In this document: piece by piece, positions 62,239 through 64,000 of the stretch | Layout of the letters: the number at the start of each line of letters is the position of its first letter | Numbering within the stretch: the first letter of the stretch is position 1 | Translations under genes and position numbers: made by a program | DNA from: Azadirachta indica | Lineage: Eukaryota; Streptophyta; Magnoliopsida; Sapindales; Meliaceae | Length of the DNA: 64,000 bases | Assembly: GCA_022749755.1 (NCBI GenBank) | Contig: CM040441.1 | Location: 20,833,475-20,897,474 of the forward strand | Direction of reading: 5' to 3' | The notes under the pieces: model-generated | The model's database searches: none | Seen by the model: only the letters and a program-made list of their open reading frames with translations | What the model was told of the DNA's origin: nothing

Positions 62239-62769
62239 TTGGAAAACAAACCTTTTGCTCCTCAACTGCAAAATATATGGTTTGTTGCTTGCTATTGTGT
62301 GATTCACACAATTTGCAAAAGTCATGATCTTTTGAGGTTTCATAATACTCATTCTAGTGTTGCTAGGGCTATGGTTTCCTACAAATATCTAATGATTATC
62401 CTTCGTCGCCACTCCCTAGGTCATGTGGCTCATTTTAACGACCTGGAGATCTTGTTGTGCTTGGGTGTTGATCCAAAATTTAGGAAGGCTTCTTTTGTCC
62501 TTTTAGTTCTTTGGAAGCCTCCAACCATTAGCTGGTTAAAAGTTAATATAGTTGTACTGTCAAAAAATAATCCGAGACTAGTTGTGTGGGTGGAAGTATT
62601 TAGAGACCATCGCGGTTCCTTTCTTAATGGGTTCTCTATATCCTTGGGGCATAATTATTCTTTTCTCACTGAGTTTATGGCCATTATTCTTGCCATAGAG
62701 GAAGCATGGAAAAGGGGCTGGCATCATTTATGGATTAAGAGTTACTCCCAAGGGTTGTCCTGTTTCTAA
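62239..62769 (+). pseudogene. LINE-type RNase H (RVT_3-like) remnant, right copy
   Basis: This is the duplicate of the remnant at 5503-6032, here with an uninterrupted 176-codon frame that includes the N-terminal spacer typical of plant LINE polyproteins (P-F-A-P-Q-L-x-N-I-W). The first in-frame codon is TTG, so the frame is a remnant of a longer protein rather than a gene with its own start. The catalytic aspartates are missing here too (VNIVV and SYS), so enzymatic activity is not expected. No reverse transcriptase or endonuclease domain precedes it. Confidence 0.85.
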
Positions 62770-63033
62770 TAATGAAATTATACTCCTCATGTTCACTATA
62801 TGCTTATTGGTTTAATTGTTTATCTCTACCTTGAAGTTTTATATTTCTCACACACATCTACCATGAAGGAAATAAGGTGGTTGATACTGTTAGTAACTTG
62901 GTACTTAATTGCGTTTCATTTACTTGGTGGAACTTACCTCCATAACAAATATGTAGAGATTTAATGCTTAATTCTTGGGCAGTTTCTAACTTTCATTTTC
63001 TATAACAAAAGCTATTACTTATTGTTTTGGTTT

Positions 63034-63407
63034 TGTTGACTGAATTTTCAACAAATATTACCAAGCTTAAATTGTTAACACCACCAATGAAGCATCAAAA
63101 GAAGTGAATCAAAAAAGGAGAAGTCGCAGCAACTAAAACAATGTAGAAAATTGAAAAATCGGCAACAAAACAGACGAAAAAACAAAATTTTTGGACAAAC
63201 TTCTTCAAGAAATTTTCTAGACAAATTTGAACACTGTTAATTAGATTTTTCACCATAAGTACACCTTATATACTTGGCACAAGAAACCTACATGTGTCTC
63301 ACATTCATTGGTGGGTCATAACACATTAAAATGTTAACAAAATATAAGATATATTATATTTTTAGCATGAAAATACCCAAAATATTTTCTGCACATTAAC
63401 ATCAACA
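63034..63407 (-). repeat. 3' LTR of copia element, right copy
   Basis: This is the duplicate of the LTR at 6295-6670, with the same TGTTGA/TCAACA ends and the same polypurine tract next to it. It differs by small indels and is 374 bp long. Confidence 0.7.
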
Positions 63408-64000
63408 TTCTCCCCCTTTAATGTGCTGCTCTTGAACTGTAGTTGCATCCTTAAATTATTGAAAATTTTCTTTTGGTAAAATTTTTGCAAATACGTCAGC
63501 AAGTTATTGTTCTGATCTATAAAACTCAAGTTGAATCTCACCATCTTCAACTGCTTCTCTAATGAAGTTATGTTTGAGTGCTATATGCTTGCTTCTATTA
63601 TGATGAATAGGATTCTTGGCCATTGCAATTGTTGGTTTGTTGTCACAATACAGAAGTATTCCTTCTCCTCAACCGTATAGCATGTAATGTTGCCAATGAG
63701 ACTAAAACATATTCTGCTTCAATCGGGGATTGAGCAATGATTTGTTGCTTCTTTGAACACCAAGAAAACACACCTAAGCCAAGAGAAAATGCAAAGCCAC
63801 TTGTGGTTTTTATGTCATCTTCATAGCTACCCTAGTCACTATCACAAAAGCCTATTAACTTAACTTTTATACTCTTCCAAAACTTGATTTCAAACTCCAT
63901 GGTACCTTGAATATACCTCAACACTCTTTTTGCCACTCCTACATGAATGTGGCTTGAGTTGTTCATGAAACTTCAAAACAAGTTTGTTTCAAACATTATA
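63408..64000 (-). mobile_element. Copia RNase H 3' end, right copy
   Basis: This stretch reads on the minus strand as the C-terminal part of copia RNase H, with the end of the polyprotein just before the polypurine tract. It matches 6671-7264. The window ends inside it, so whether RT and integrase also follow in this copy is unknown. Confidence 0.88.

Larger units (their letters stand above)
56521..64000. repeat. Right copy of large direct duplication
   Basis: This is the second copy of the segment at 1-7264, about 56.5 kb downstream and in the same orientation. It extends past the window end, so it may continue into the rest of the copia element as the left copy does. It carries an extra block at about 59815-60030. 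Its LINE RNase H reading frame is longer because one C near 62415 is present here and missing in the left copy. No intact host gene is visible in it. Confidence 0.97.

Overview
The window looks like nuclear DNA of a eudicot plant. It is strongly AT-rich, its genes have GT-AG introns, and it carries plant-specific families: CYP76-type cytochrome P450s, a wall-associated-kinase-like receptor, a coiled-coil NB-LRR remnant, Ty1-copia and LINE debris, and many MITE-like elements. I cannot name the species from the sequence alone. No rRNA, tRNA or CRISPR feature was recognised.

Layout. Positions 1-7264 and 56521-64000 are two copies, in the same orientation, of one ~7.3-7.5 kb segment. Both carry a degenerate LINE RNase H domain and the 3' end (LTR plus RNase H) of a minus-strand Ty1-copia element. 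In the left copy the copia element runs on to ~9245 (RT and integrase) and is interrupted by a hAT-like MITE with an 8-bp target duplication. It abuts a plus-strand, stop-riddled LRR remnant of a CNL resistance gene (9262-11155). From ~12.5 to 25.5 kb the DNA is a patchwork of repeated segments. Several match the upstream flank of the WAK-like gene at 50.6 kb, and two ~1.5-1.8 kb units include decayed copies of its first exon. A tandem CYP76 cluster follows (27.9-39.5 kb) with three members. Two have both exons, and in each of these every exon lacks exactly one base. The third has a ~30-bp deletion and no second exon. Between members lie a degenerate minisatellite (30.66-31.31 kb), a long palindromic element with a second MITE nested in it (31.7-33.5 kb), and a recurring intergenic module. 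Then come an intronless remnant of an LHW-type bHLH gene (41.2-41.8 kb), a tandem repeat (44.3-44.7 kb), a deleted copia element (44.8-46.9 kb) and a WAK-like receptor kinase (50.6-53.4 kb). The kinase exon is intact, but the ectodomain exon carries a one-base frameshift.

How the genes relate. This is an accessory, duplication-prone neighbourhood made of defence or specialised-metabolism families that commonly evolve by tandem birth and death. I see no operon-like or pathway logic joining the P450s to the kinase. The most notable signals are the 56.5-kb-spaced direct duplication, the recurrent single-base deletions in otherwise well-preserved exons (possible consensus errors), the multi-copy WAK-flank patchwork, and the nested palindromic elements. 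I did not find a convincing new biological system.
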